The notes under the pieces were generated by a model. The model saw only the letters and a list, made by a program, of their open reading frames with translations. It had not been told where the DNA came from and ran no database searches. DNA of 64,000 nt, from assembly GCA_020633055.1 (NCBI GenBank), contig JACKEJ010000008.1:434001-498000 (forward strand), in the 5' to 3' direction. Within the stretch, counting starts at the first letter, position 1, and each line of letters opens with the position of its first letter. Of this stretch, positions 29,098 to 37,591 are shown piece after piece. A program made the translations under genes and the position numbers. This DNA is from Sandaracinaceae bacterium (GTDB lineage Bacteria > Myxococcota_A > Polyangia > Polyangiales > Houyiibacteriaceae).

Positions 29098-30621
29098 TCA
29101 GTGGATGTCGAAGACGGACAGCGCCTGGCTCGCGATGGGCACGAACTGGGCGTCGCGGCCTAGCGAGAAGGTGAGGGCGACGGGGACCTCGTAGCGGTCG
29201 ATCTGGAACTCCCAGACCACCGTCGCGCTGCCGTTGTCGCGGAGGGCGGCGCAGGCGTCGCGGGCGTCGCGGCTGTTGCGGGCCGTGACGTCGCGGCGGT
29301 TGGTGGTGAGCTTGAGGCGATCACACGAGAGCAGGCGCGCCATGTCGGAGCGCTCCGAGGACAGGCCCCGCTCGAAGGCACGCTGCGCATCGCTCACGCC
29401 GCGCTCCGCGCTGCTGACCGTGCGCTCGGCGCCTTCGACGGCGTCCTCTGCGGCCGAGATGGCCCCCTCGTCGCCACCGCTCTGCGCAGTCGCGAGGGTG
29501 CCGCGCGCGGCCTCGAGGGCCGAGGTAGCCGACAGCAGCGCCGCCTGAGCCGACGAGACGTCCGCCTGCAGGCGCGCTTCGATGGCGGCCGTGTTGATGG
29601 TGATGGTCGTGGCGAGGCGCACCAGGCGCTCCCCCTTGTTCTCGATCTGCGCCTGCGTGTAGTGCGTCATGCTCAGCTCGCTGCTGACCATGCTCCACTC
29701 GTTGCGCGTGACGTTGACGGGAGGGGTCTGCGCCGGGAGGTCCCCGCGCTGGGCGGTGTGGGCGCTGATGCCCCACGAAGCGAGGTGGTCACGTCGGGCG
29801 ACGCCACGCTCGGGGTAGGTCACCCAGTTGCCGCTGGCGTAGCCCGTGGTGCCGTCGGGCAGCTGCACGGTCTGCATGATCATCGCCGCACCCGGCAGCG
29901 TGACGGGCACGGCCACGCGCACGGGCGGTCCCATCTCGTAGGCCGAGTTGGCCACGACGTGGAACGCGCCGCTGATGGTCTGCGGCTGCACCTCGAGCAG
30001 CGAGATGGACCCGCAGCGCGCCCGCATGGTGAAGCGCACGCGCTCGCCGGGGCGCCAGAAGTACTCCTCGCCCGAGTCCTCGCGCCACACGTTGCCGGGC
30101 CCGTCGCTGACGCGCCGCCCGACCATGATGTGGCCGTCGCGGTCGCGCGCCGGGGTGCAGTCACGCCCACCGCGCGCGCCCTGGATGCGGATGGTACTGT
30201 CGAAGAGCGGCATGAACAGCAGCCGGTCGGTCACGTTGGTGGCCTCCACCTGCATGGCGATCTGGAAGCCCTCGTCGCGGATCCAGTCGCGCTCGTTGGC
30301 CGTGTCGGCCACCAGCGGGGGCATCGGGGTGCCGCGCGACTCGGGGTGGTACAGCTGGACGCTGCGCACCTGCACCTCCACGCCCGTGGTCTCTGGCGCG
30401 GGCTCGTTGGCGTTCGTGGCCGTGCCGCCCGCGCCGGGCACGGCGGGAGTGGGCGCGGCTGGGACCTGGGGAGTCGCCGGCGGTACGCCCGGCGCGGGTA
30501 CGGGAGGTACGGCCGGGATCACCGGGGGAGTGGGCACAGGAGGCGCGTCGTCGCCGCCGCAGCCCAACACCTGCGCGCTGATCAGCAGCGCCGCCCACCA
30601 CGTCGTCATGGCCTTGTCCAT
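29098..30621 (-). CDS. Lipoprotein with coiled coil, unknown function
   Basis: A 507-residue lipoprotein. The signal WWAALLISAQVLGC ends in the lipobox and is followed by a Pro/Ala/Val-rich linker of about 60 residues. The central part is strand-rich. Residues about 375-450 are Ala/Glu/Ser-rich and predicted coiled coil by eye (ADVSSAQAALLSATSALEA, AAEDAVEGAERTVSSAERG). An AGGGA stands before the ATG at 30621; ATG at 30609 is an alternative. No family is recognised. It probably acts in the periplasm or outer membrane. Confidence 0.68.
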   Translation of the reverse strand: MDKAMTTWWAALLISAQVLGCGGDDAPPVPTPPVIPAVPPVPAPGVPPATPQVPAAPTPAVPGAGGTATNANEPAPETTGVEVQVRSVQLYHPESRGTPMPPLVADTANERDWIRDEGFQIAMQVEATNVTDRLLFMPLFDSTIRIQGARGGRDCTPARDRDGHIMVGRRVSDGPGNVWREDSGEEYFWRPGERVRFTMRARCGSISLLEVQPQTISGAFHVVANSAYEMGPPVRVAVPVTLPGAAMIMQTVQLPDGTTGYASGNWVTYPERGVARRDHLASWGISAHTAQRGDLPAQTPPVNVTRNEWSMVSSELSMTHYTQAQIENKGERLVRLATTITINTAAIEARLQADVSSAQAALLSATSALEAARGTLATAQSGGDEGAISAAEDAVEGAERTVSSAERGVSDAQRAFERGLSSERSDMARLLSCDRLKLTTNRRDVTARNSRDARDACAALRDNGSATVVWEFQIDRYEVPVALTFSLGRDAQFVPIASQALSVFDIH

Positions 30622-30757
30622 CTTCGCTTTCCCTGCTTCCCGCCTGCGCGACCCCGTGCCGCGACCACCGCTCGCGCGGCGCGCCCGAGGATACGTCGGC
30701 CTGGGAGTTTTCTTCTACGAGGAAGTGGACGTGCGTGCCGGGGCCGCGATCGCCCCG

Positions 30758-31216
30758 TCACTCCGCGCTGCGGTCGCCGCCGGGCAGGGACAGCTGGACC
30801 TCGTCCCGCTCCTCGGCGTCGTCCGAGCGCTCCTCGAGGGCACTCTCGATCACCTGCGTCGCGAGGGTGTCCAGGTGCGCCCGCAGCTCACGGCTGGCGC
30901 GCTGGTAGTGCGGCCAGAGCGTCTGGTCCATGAACGCCGCCGGGACGCGGACCATGACGGTGGTCCGACGCTGTCCCTTGTAGCGGTAGGGGCGCAGCTC
31001 GTAGCGACGCAGCAGCGCGAGCAGCAGTCGCTTGCTCCACATGTCCTGCGTGCTGAGCCGATACTCCACCGGCGGCGCCTCCTGCTCGAGGGCACGCAGC
31101 CGCGCGCGGATGCGGTCCCGGGCGTTGCCCGCCGCGGCTGCTTCGCCGGGCGTCGTCGCGCCCGCGATGAGGTTCTCGAGGTCCCGCAGCTTCTCGAGCA
31201 GGCGCGCCTCGTCCAT
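30758..31216 (-). CDS. DUF2786-like small protein
   Basis: A 152-residue soluble protein. The N-terminal helix pair (LLEKLRDLENLIAGATTPGE, AAAAGNARDRIRARL) has the spacing of DUF2786 proteins, and the following LSTQDMWSKRLLLALLRRY segment fits their C-terminal half; the function of that family is unknown. The match is by pattern only. The gene follows the thioredoxin gene by three bases on the same strand, so they are probably co-translated. Confidence 0.6.
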   Translation of the reverse strand: MDEARLLEKLRDLENLIAGATTPGEAAAAGNARDRIRARLRALEQEAPPVEYRLSTQDMWSKRLLLALLRRYELRPYRYKGQRRTTVMVRVPAAFMDQTLWPHYQRASRELRAHLDTLATQVIESALEERSDDAEERDEVQLSLPGGDRSAE

Positions 31217-31219
31217 GGC

Positions 31220-31606
31220 TCAGGCCTCCGCGCCAGGCTTGGCGGGGACGCCGAAGAGCTCTTCGATGGCCTCCGCGTAGTACAGGCTGCTGCGCACCCC
31301 GACGACCGCCTCGAGCACCTTGCCTCCGCGCACGAACACGACGGTGGGTGTGGCCCGGATCTGGAGCAGACCCGCGGAGCGCGGCGCCGCGTGCGTCCCG
31401 AGCTCGCACACCTTCACCCGACCCGCGTAGCGCCCGGCCAGGTCCATGAACACGGGCTCGAGGTGCTTGCAGGGGCCGCAGCCGGCGGACCAGACGTCGA
31501 TCAACACAGGCAGCTCCGACTTGGCGACCTCGGTGTCGAAGTTGTCGTCGTCGAGGCTGACGGGCGGCTGCTTGGGGGTGCCGCGCAAGAACGAGAGGAG
31601 TCCCAT
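31220..31606 (-). CDS. Thioredoxin-like protein
   Basis: A 128-residue cytoplasmic thioredoxin-fold protein. The redox-active site reads VWSAGCGPCK, a standard CGPC centre with Ala-Gly rather than the usual Pro-Trp around it. The cis-Pro loop is ATPTVVFVRGG. The start at 31606 is preferred because the longer frame adds only an Arg-rich, non-conserved extension. It would reduce disulfides in cytoplasmic partners. The small downstream gene follows within three bases. Confidence 0.87.
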   Translation of the reverse strand: MGLLSFLRGTPKQPPVSLDDDNFDTEVAKSELPVLIDVWSAGCGPCKHLEPVFMDLAGRYAGRVKVCELGTHAAPRSAGLLQIRATPTVVFVRGGKVLEAVVGVRSSLYYAEAIEELFGVPAKPGAEA

Positions 31607-31638
31607 GCGTCGCGCTCTAACACGGGGAAGCTGGGACG

Positions 31639-31773
31639 TCAGGTGACGCAGCCCGCGCACGAGCAGAGGTCCACGCGCTCGGAGCGCCCAGCGCGGAACA
31701 CCGAGAGGCCGTCCGTTTGGAGGCGTCTGCCGAGCGATGCTGGCGCGTCACGCGCCGTGGGCGGGCGATCCAC
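31639..31773 (-). CDS. Possible 44-residue CSCAGC protein
   Basis: A GTG-started frame of 44 codons between the Nudix and thioredoxin genes on the same strand. The product would end VDLCSCAGCVT, with three closely spaced Cys suited to metal or disulfide chemistry. About 36 of its 43 codons after the start end in G or C, the bias expected of coding sequence here. The ribosome-binding site is weak and no family is recognised. Confidence 0.4.
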   Translation of the reverse strand: MDRPPTARDAPASLGRRLQTDGLSVFRAGRSERVDLCSCAGCVT

Positions 31774-31786
31774 CGTGGGCCACGGC

Positions 31787-32476
31787 TCAGCCGCGCAGCA
31801 CGTCGGCCCAGGTGAGCTTCCCGACGCGCGTCTCGGGAACGGGCGCGCCCACGGCCGCCGCGTAGACCTCCAGCATGTCGTACAGCACCTGCGCGGTGCC
31901 CCCGAACACCACGCGCGGTGCGCCGATGTCGAAGATGGGACACACGTAGCGCTCACCCCCGAGGTCCCAGGGGATGCCCTCGATGAACGGCTGGGCGAGC
32001 GTGCGGGTGAGGTCGAGGCGGAGCACTGCGGCCACCTCGGCCGGGTTGGGCACGAAGCGGTCGTGTGGCAGCAGCGCCACCGTGGGGTGCAGGCGGTAGT
32101 CCGACGTGTAGAGGGGATAGCTGGAGAGCAGACCCAGCACGCGCGCGTCGTCGATGCCCAGTTCCTCGTGGGCCTCGCGCAACGCCGTCGCGGTGAGGTC
32201 CGCGTCGTCGGGGTCCTTGCGCCCGCCCGGGAGCGAGATCTCCCCTGGGTGCTCGCGCATGCTGCCGGGTCGCTGCTGCAGGATGACCTGGGGACCGCCG
32301 GGTCCAACGTGCAGGGGCACCAACACACCTGCGGACATGTGGTTCGTGCGTCCCGGCAATGCCGGGAAGTGCACTCGTGTGCGCGTCGCGAGCACGTGGG
32401 AGAGCGCTTCGACGAGCTCGTCGGTGGGCGTGTGTGCGAGGGCGGCCGTCGCCGCGCGGCTGGGTGTTGCAGGCAC
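31787..32476 (-). CDS. Nudix hydrolase, probable CoA diphosphatase
   Basis: A 229-residue Nudix enzyme. The Nudix box lies around PGGRKDPDDADLTATALREA followed by HEELGI, with the metal-binding REAHEEL core. The preceding REHPGEISLPGG matches the CoA-specific motif of the NudL/CoAse group, so it likely cleaves coenzyme A or its oxidised forms to 3',5'-ADP and phosphopantetheine. It is divergent from the EVE gene, with only 26 bases between the starts, so the promoters must overlap. Confidence 0.83.
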   Translation of the reverse strand: MPATPSRAATAALAHTPTDELVEALSHVLATRTRVHFPALPGRTNHMSAGVLVPLHVGPGGPQVILQQRPGSMREHPGEISLPGGRKDPDDADLTATALREAHEELGIDDARVLGLLSSYPLYTSDYRLHPTVALLPHDRFVPNPAEVAAVLRLDLTRTLAQPFIEGIPWDLGGERYVCPIFDIGAPRVVFGGTAQVLYDMLEVYAAAVGAPVPETRVGKLTWADVLRG

Positions 32477-32502
32477 CAGAGCCTTGTCTTACACCGCCCG
32501 GC

Positions 32503-32988
32503 ATGGCGAAGCGAGCGAGAGAATACTGGCTGATGAAGAGCGAGCCGGATGCGTTCGGGATCGAGGATCTCGAGCGCAAGGGGCGCGAGCCATGGGACGG
32601 GGTCCGCAACTACCAGGCGCGTAACTTCATGCGCGACATGCAGGTGGGCGACCTGGCGCTCTTCTATCACAGCAACGCCACGCCCCCAGGCGTGGCAGGC
32701 GTCGCGGAGATCGTGAAGGAGGCCTACCCAGACCCGACGCAGTTCGACGCGAAGAGCAAGTACTACGATCCGAAGAGCCCACCGGCCGACCCGCGCTGGT
32801 CGCTGGTCGAGGTGGGCTTCGTGGAGCGCTTCGCGAACTTCGTGCCGCTGGACGTGCTCAAGGCGGAGCCCTCGCTGACCGACATGCGCGTCGTCCAGAA
32901 GGGCAGCCGCCTGAGTGTTCAGCCCGTGACGAAGGCCGAGTTCAAGACCGTGCTAGCCATGGCCAAGGCCAAGACCAAGGTCCGCTGA
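32503..32988 (+). CDS. EVE domain protein
   Basis: A 161-residue EVE-domain protein, about the length of stand-alone family members. Landmarks are REYWLMKSEPDAFGIEDLER, WDGVRNYQARNFMR and VGDLALFYHSNATPPG. EVE domains are PUA-like folds thought to bind modified bases in DNA or RNA. ATG at 32503 was chosen because it directly precedes the conserved YWLMKSEP segment. It converges on the AgmX-like gene, with three bases between the stops. Confidence 0.9.
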   Translation: MAKRAREYWLMKSEPDAFGIEDLERKGREPWDGVRNYQARNFMRDMQVGDLALFYHSNATPPGVAGVAEIVKEAYPDPTQFDAKSKYYDPKSPPADPRWSLVEVGFVERFANFVPLDVLKAEPSLTDMRVVQKGSRLSVQPVTKAEFKTVLAMAKAKTKVR

Positions 32989-32991
32989 GGG

Positions 32992-34626
32992 TCACTCGCC
33001 GGTCGAGAGCGTGAAGGGGTAGGTCACGGCCACCATGCCGTTGTCGGGCTGCGGGAAGGTCCAGCGGCGCACCGCGCTGGCGACACAGGACTCGACGCGG
33101 GCGCTGCCGAGGGTGGAGCCCGCGATGGTGGAGGCCGACACCGCGCCGCTCGGGTTGATCACGAAGCGCACCGAGACCGTGCCCGCGAGGTCGGGCTGCG
33201 AGGTGAGCGCGCCCTCGTAGCAGTAGCGCACCTCGCCCAGGTGGCGGCGCACCACGCGCCGGATGGCGTCGGCGGCGAGGGAGCCAGTCACGCTCGGAGC
33301 CGGAGCGCTGATCTGCGGCCGGCGGGGCTCGCGGGGCCCAAGGCTGCCGTCGTCGCCTTCACCGTGACCGCCGCAGCGGGTCCCGCGGCAAGCGCCGTGC
33401 GTGCCGATGGGGCCGGAGCCGAGCTGCCCGGCGAGCACGCCGTAGTTGCCGCCGCGGCCCGTGCCCGTGAGACCCAGGCCACCCAGGCCGAAGTTCTGGC
33501 CGGCCTGCGGACCGGTGAGCGCACCCAGCGCGGAGATCTCGCTCGAGCCGAGGGCTTGGTCTGCGCCGTAGGGCGACGTCGGCCCGTTGAACTGCATGGC
33601 GGCGAGCACGGTGCCGATGGGTCCGGCGTGCGCCGCCGTCTCTGTCAGCGCGTCATGCGCAACCCGCTCGTCCTCGGGGTTCGCGTCGCCCCGGACAGCC
33701 GCGCGGTTGGTGGTGCGCGGCGCGTTCTCGTCGCCCATCTCGCCCTGTTCGCCAGGGGCCGAAGCCGAGGCCTCGCCGCCCTCGCTGCTCGACGGCGTGG
33801 TGTCGTCCGGCTGTGGCGCGTCGGTCTCGACCGGCGAGATGACGAACTGGGCGAGGCGCGAGTTGGGGTCCACCAGGTCGTTGTTGAGGCCAGCCACTGC
33901 GGGCGGCGTGAAGTACATGACGCCCAGCAGCAGGCCGACCATGGCGAGCACGGAGCCGGCGTAGGCCAGCGGAGACCAGTCCCAGGCGAAGCCGCCCGCG
34001 ACCTTCTTGCCGGCGCGCACCGACTTGGCCACGAAGGTGAAGCCGCGGTGGCTCATGGACACCGTCGCGCCCGCCGGGATGGCGAACTGCTTCGCGCCAG
34101 CGTGGGCGAGGCAGGGCTCCAGCATGATGCTCTCGATCACCGTGCGCTCACCGTCGCGCACGAGCTCACCCGTGGCGCCCTCGGGGAACACCATGAACGT
34201 GCCGCCCTCGGCGACGAGCGTGATGGGCAGGCGCGTCGCGCCGAGCACCTCGGGCGTGAGCAGGAAGTCGACGGGCTCGTCCTTGCCCTGCGCCTCGCCG
34301 ACGTAGAACGAACGCGCTGGGCTGAGGTGGTCGACGTGCAGCACGGAGCGGCCCCACATCACCATCACCTCGAGCGCCTGCTGCGCGCTCTCCACCTCGT
34401 TCGCGTCCACCGGAGGGCCGCTCGCGGCGATGCCGTACACGAGGCGCTCCGGGTCGACCCCGCTCAGATCCAGCTCGGGCTCGGCGGCGCGTGCCACGGC
34501 GGTGCTCGGCGCGAAGGGGTTGGGCAGGGCCACCCGCTTGGCCGCACCGAAGGGGTTCGCGGGGACGGGCGCGACACCAACGGCGCGCGGGGTGGTGGTG
34601 GGGATGGGCGGGGTGTGGTGGGACAC
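32992..34626 (-). CDS. AgmX/PglI-type protein with TonB-like C-terminus
   Basis: A 544-residue membrane protein related to myxobacterial AgmX (adventurous gliding motility). The N-terminal half is a soluble domain with FHA-like strand pattern. One membrane helix follows at about 222-244 (YAGSVLAMVGLLLGVMYFTP), then a Ser/Glu/Gly-rich periplasmic linker, then the AgmX/PglI C-terminal domain (VVRRHLGEVRYCYEGAL, GTVSVRFVINPSGAVSASTI, VESCVASAVRRWTFPQ), which has TonB-like features and conserved Cys residues. The GTG start at 34626 is supported by TGGAG upstream; the open frame continues far beyond it over the divergent gene. A shorter relative lies at 49776. Confidence 0.8.
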   Translation of the reverse strand: MSHHTPPIPTTTPRAVGVAPVPANPFGAAKRVALPNPFAPSTAVARAAEPELDLSGVDPERLVYGIAASGPPVDANEVESAQQALEVMVMWGRSVLHVDHLSPARSFYVGEAQGKDEPVDFLLTPEVLGATRLPITLVAEGGTFMVFPEGATGELVRDGERTVIESIMLEPCLAHAGAKQFAIPAGATVSMSHRGFTFVAKSVRAGKKVAGGFAWDWSPLAYAGSVLAMVGLLLGVMYFTPPAVAGLNNDLVDPNSRLAQFVISPVETDAPQPDDTTPSSSEGGEASASAPGEQGEMGDENAPRTTNRAAVRGDANPEDERVAHDALTETAAHAGPIGTVLAAMQFNGPTSPYGADQALGSSEISALGALTGPQAGQNFGLGGLGLTGTGRGGNYGVLAGQLGSGPIGTHGACRGTRCGGHGEGDDGSLGPREPRRPQISAPAPSVTGSLAADAIRRVVRRHLGEVRYCYEGALTSQPDLAGTVSVRFVINPSGAVSASTIAGSTLGSARVESCVASAVRRWTFPQPDNGMVAVTYPFTLSTGE

Positions 34627-34852
34627 GGGGCTACTCCAGTCAGCCGTCTCCGGCGTTGTCGACCAGCGCTCGTGCCAGTCGGTTCTGGGAGTTCTGACAG
34701 CGCCCTCCACCCAAGGTTCCGCACGACGTGCATTTCGTGTGCGGCGTGTTCGGAGGTGCGTGTATGGTCGCGCCACGCGCGGGCGCCCAGACCCGACTCG
34801 GCATGGGCAGCACGACGCGGGACACGCAGGACACGCAGGAGAGGACACAGCG

Positions 34853-36565
34853 ATGCCACGTTCCAAGTTGATGATGCGAGTGCGGGCCGCCCTGGCCCAT
34901 GGAGTGGACGGTAGGCGCGCGCCGCGCGAGGTGCCGCTCGACGCGCTGCCCATGAGCCGTCGCCGCTTCATCGAGGGTTCGCTCGCGACCTTGAGCACGC
35001 TGGCCGTGGGCCCGACGCTCGCGGGCTGCAGCGGCCGCTCGACGCTGCCGCGCGGGGGCACACCGCGCGTCGTGGTGGTCGGCGCGGGCATGGCCGGCCT
35101 GCACTGCGCGCTGCAGCTCGAGGCGCTCGGGCTGAGCCCGCAGGTGTTCGAGGCCTCACGACGCGTGGGCGGGCGCATGCACTCGCTGCGCGGGCACTTC
35201 GCCAACGGCCAGGTGTGCGAGCTCGGGGGCGAGCTGATCGACACGGGCGATCGCGTGATGCACGCGCTGGCCGCCGAATTCGACATCGCGCTCGACGATC
35301 GCACCGAGGCCGCGCGTGGCCTGCGTGAGGCGGAGACGTGGTACTTCGAGGGTCGGCACGTGCCGAGCGAGGAGGTGTTCGAGCGCTTCCGCCCGACGGC
35401 GCAGTTCATCGCGAGCGAGATGCAGGGCATTGAGGAAGAAGAGAACGCCGATCGCTTCGCGCGGCTGAACAACATGCCGCTCTCGGAGTGGCTCGCGACC
35501 AACGTCGAGGACACGTTGGTGCGTGCGCTGCTCGACGCCGCATACGAGGCGGAGTACGGGCTCGAGTGCAGCAACCAGAGCGCGCTCAACCTGCACTACC
35601 TGATCGACTACGAGAACCAGGAGCACTTCCGCATCTTCGGCGACTCGGACGAGCGCTTCCACACGCACGCGGGGAACGACACGTTCATAGAGGCCATCCA
35701 CAGCCGGCTGAGCGGGACCGTGGCGCTCGGTCACGTCCTCACCGCCGTCGAGGAGCACGCCGACGGGACCTTCACCGCGCACTTCGACCAAGGGGGCACG
35801 CCCGTGTCCGCCACGTGCGACCACCTGGTGCTCGCCATCCCGCTCACGACGGCGCGCAACGTGGACTTCCAGCTGGAGATGCCCGAGTGGAAGGCGCGGC
35901 TCATCCGCGAGATCGGCTACGGCACGTGCTCGAAGATCATGCTGGGCTACGACCAGCGGGTGTGGCGCACGCAGCACAGCGCGATGGGTAGCTCCACCAG
36001 CGAGCTGCAGTTCGGCCAGACGTGGGAGACCTCCGTGGGGCAGGCGGGCGACAACGGCATCCTGACCGTCTACGCGGGCGGCGCGCCGGGGCTGCGCAAC
36101 ATCGAGGGCGAGACGCACGAGCGGGCGCGCGCGATCGTGCAGCAGATCGACACGATCTATCCCGGCACGGCCGCGGTCTACACGGCCGACAGCGCCGTCC
36201 GCATGGCGTGGCCCACCATGCCCTACGCCCTGGGCGCGTTCGTCTGCTACCAGCCGGGGCAGTACGACTTCTACGGGCTCGAGGGGAAGCGCGTGCGCAA
36301 CATGCACTTCGCGGGGGAGCACGCGTCCACCGAGAAGCAGGGCTTCATGGAGGGCGCGGCCGAGTCGGGCGCGCTCGTGGCGTGCGAGATCGCGCGCGAC
36401 CTGGGCTTGCCGCTCACGCCGCTCGCCGAGCGCATCCTGGGCGAGCGCCTGACCATCCCGCAGCCGGCGTACTTTGCGGAGTCCATGGTGGGGCTGCGCA
36501 AGCACGACGTGCGGCGCGTGGCTCGGGCTATGCGCGCGCAGCGCGGCTTGCGCTTCGCGGGCTGA
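34853..36565 (+). CDS. Tat-exported FAD-dependent amine oxidase
   Basis: A 570-residue flavin amine oxidase. The twin-arginine signal is SRRRFIEGSLATLSTLAVG (about residues 35-53), followed by TLAGC, so it may be a Tat lipoprotein. The FAD-binding GAGMAGLHCALQLEALGL and following GGRM lie at about 80-112, and the C-terminal FAD motif is MHFAGEHASTEKQGFMEGA. ATG at 34853 has GGAGAGG upstream; an internal ATG at 34949 sits directly at the Tat motif. The substrate is unknown. It is divergent from the AgmX-like gene. Confidence 0.88.
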   Translation: MPRSKLMMRVRAALAHGVDGRRAPREVPLDALPMSRRRFIEGSLATLSTLAVGPTLAGCSGRSTLPRGGTPRVVVVGAGMAGLHCALQLEALGLSPQVFEASRRVGGRMHSLRGHFANGQVCELGGELIDTGDRVMHALAAEFDIALDDRTEAARGLREAETWYFEGRHVPSEEVFERFRPTAQFIASEMQGIEEEENADRFARLNNMPLSEWLATNVEDTLVRALLDAAYEAEYGLECSNQSALNLHYLIDYENQEHFRIFGDSDERFHTHAGNDTFIEAIHSRLSGTVALGHVLTAVEEHADGTFTAHFDQGGTPVSATCDHLVLAIPLTTARNVDFQLEMPEWKARLIREIGYGTCSKIMLGYDQRVWRTQHSAMGSSTSELQFGQTWETSVGQAGDNGILTVYAGGAPGLRNIEGETHERARAIVQQIDTIYPGTAAVYTADSAVRMAWPTMPYALGAFVCYQPGQYDFYGLEGKRVRNMHFAGEHASTEKQGFMEGAAESGALVACEIARDLGLPLTPLAERILGERLTIPQPAYFAESMVGLRKHDVRRVARAMRAQRGLRFAG

Positions 36566-36627
36566 CACCAACTCTCGCTGCGGCCTGGGCCCGCCGTAGG
36601 CCCCGACGGCGCGACCAGGCGCATCCC

Positions 36628-37587
36628 CTACATGGACTGCTGGCCCGTCACCGGTGCGTGGGTGGCGGTGGTGGCCTCGGCCTTCGGCACCACCAGGCGG
36701 AGCGTGCGCGGCGCCACGCGGATGGTCACGCTCTGGCCCGAGCTGAACTCGACGCGGTCGCTCTCGATGCCGTCCGCAAAGAGCGTGCCCCCCTCGCCCA
36801 TCTCGCTGACGACCTGCAGCGTCTCGCCCTCCTGCACGATGCCGAAGTTGAGCGTGGTGCCCGTGGCGACGCTGGGAAAAGGCTCACGCACGAACCACGC
36901 GAGCTTGGGCGCGGAGGGCTCGGGGAGCGGCTCGGTGATGCCGCGCTGCTCCGCGATGGAGCGCGCCCAGCCAGTGGAGCCCGTCCCCGTCGCGCAGATC
37001 ATGCCCGACGACGAGTGCCGCTCCGTGTGACCATTGACCGTGAGCTGGTAGCGCGACGATTGGTGTGTCTGGTGGCCCAGGTAGATCTCGTTGAGCGCGA
37101 GCAGCCGCTGCCCGTCTTCGCGCAGCGCTTCGGCCATGGTACGCGGGCGCACCGCGAAGCCCCCCTCCCCGCTCGCGGCGAACTCGAGCAGCGGGAGCGT
37201 GGCCTCGGGCGGGAAGCGACACAGCACGCCGTCGTAGGTCGACGGGTCGGGGTTGATGCCGATCGCCAGCTGTCCGTCGAGGTACTTGGCTACGTTGGGG
37301 ACGAGCCCATCCTGGCCGACCATGATGATCACGTCGTCCGGAGAGAACAGGAAGCGGTCGAGCTCGTCACGGTCGACGCGCGCGTACTTCTGATCGGCGG
37401 GGAGCGCCTTCAGCACCGCGGACAAGCCGTTGCTCACCCCCGCGTGGATGCGCTCGAGAGGCTCGATGGATTGTCCACGGGTCGAAAGGTAGAACTTGGC
37501 CTGCCCGTGCGTACCGTGTCGCTGGAGCAAGAGCTCGAGCGGTGTCTTGCGGGTGACGACGACGATGCGGGCGACGCGCTTGGCCAT
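36628..37587 (-). CDS. NAD-kinase-like protein
   Basis: A 319-residue protein with the NAD kinase/diacylglycerol kinase fold. NAD kinases carry GGDGT; here the equivalent is VGQDGLV. The following GINPDPSTYDGVL matches the GINxGxLGFL region, NEIYLG the conserved Asn-Glu, and CATGTGSTGWARSI the TPTGSTAY motif. The altered GGDGT loop suggests changed phosphate-donor use or loss of activity; this is inference. The gene is only four bases after the SPFH gene, so the two likely work together at the membrane. Other families with this fold phosphorylate sugars or lipids. Confidence 0.75.
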   Translation of the reverse strand: MAKRVARIVVVTRKTPLELLLQRHGTHGQAKFYLSTRGQSIEPLERIHAGVSNGLSAVLKALPADQKYARVDRDELDRFLFSPDDVIIMVGQDGLVPNVAKYLDGQLAIGINPDPSTYDGVLCRFPPEATLPLLEFAASGEGGFAVRPRTMAEALREDGQRLLALNEIYLGHQTHQSSRYQLTVNGHTERHSSSGMICATGTGSTGWARSIAEQRGITEPLPEPSAPKLAWFVREPFPSVATGTTLNFGIVQEGETLQVVSEMGEGGTLFADGIESDRVEFSSGQSVTIRVAPRTLRLVVPKAEATTATHAPVTGQQSM

Positions 37588-37591
37588 CGCC

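Noticed and set aside
34627..35589. N-terminal extension of the AgmX-like gene
   Set aside because: The extension lies opposite the amine oxidase signal and FAD domain; the GTG at 34626 has its own ribosome-binding site.
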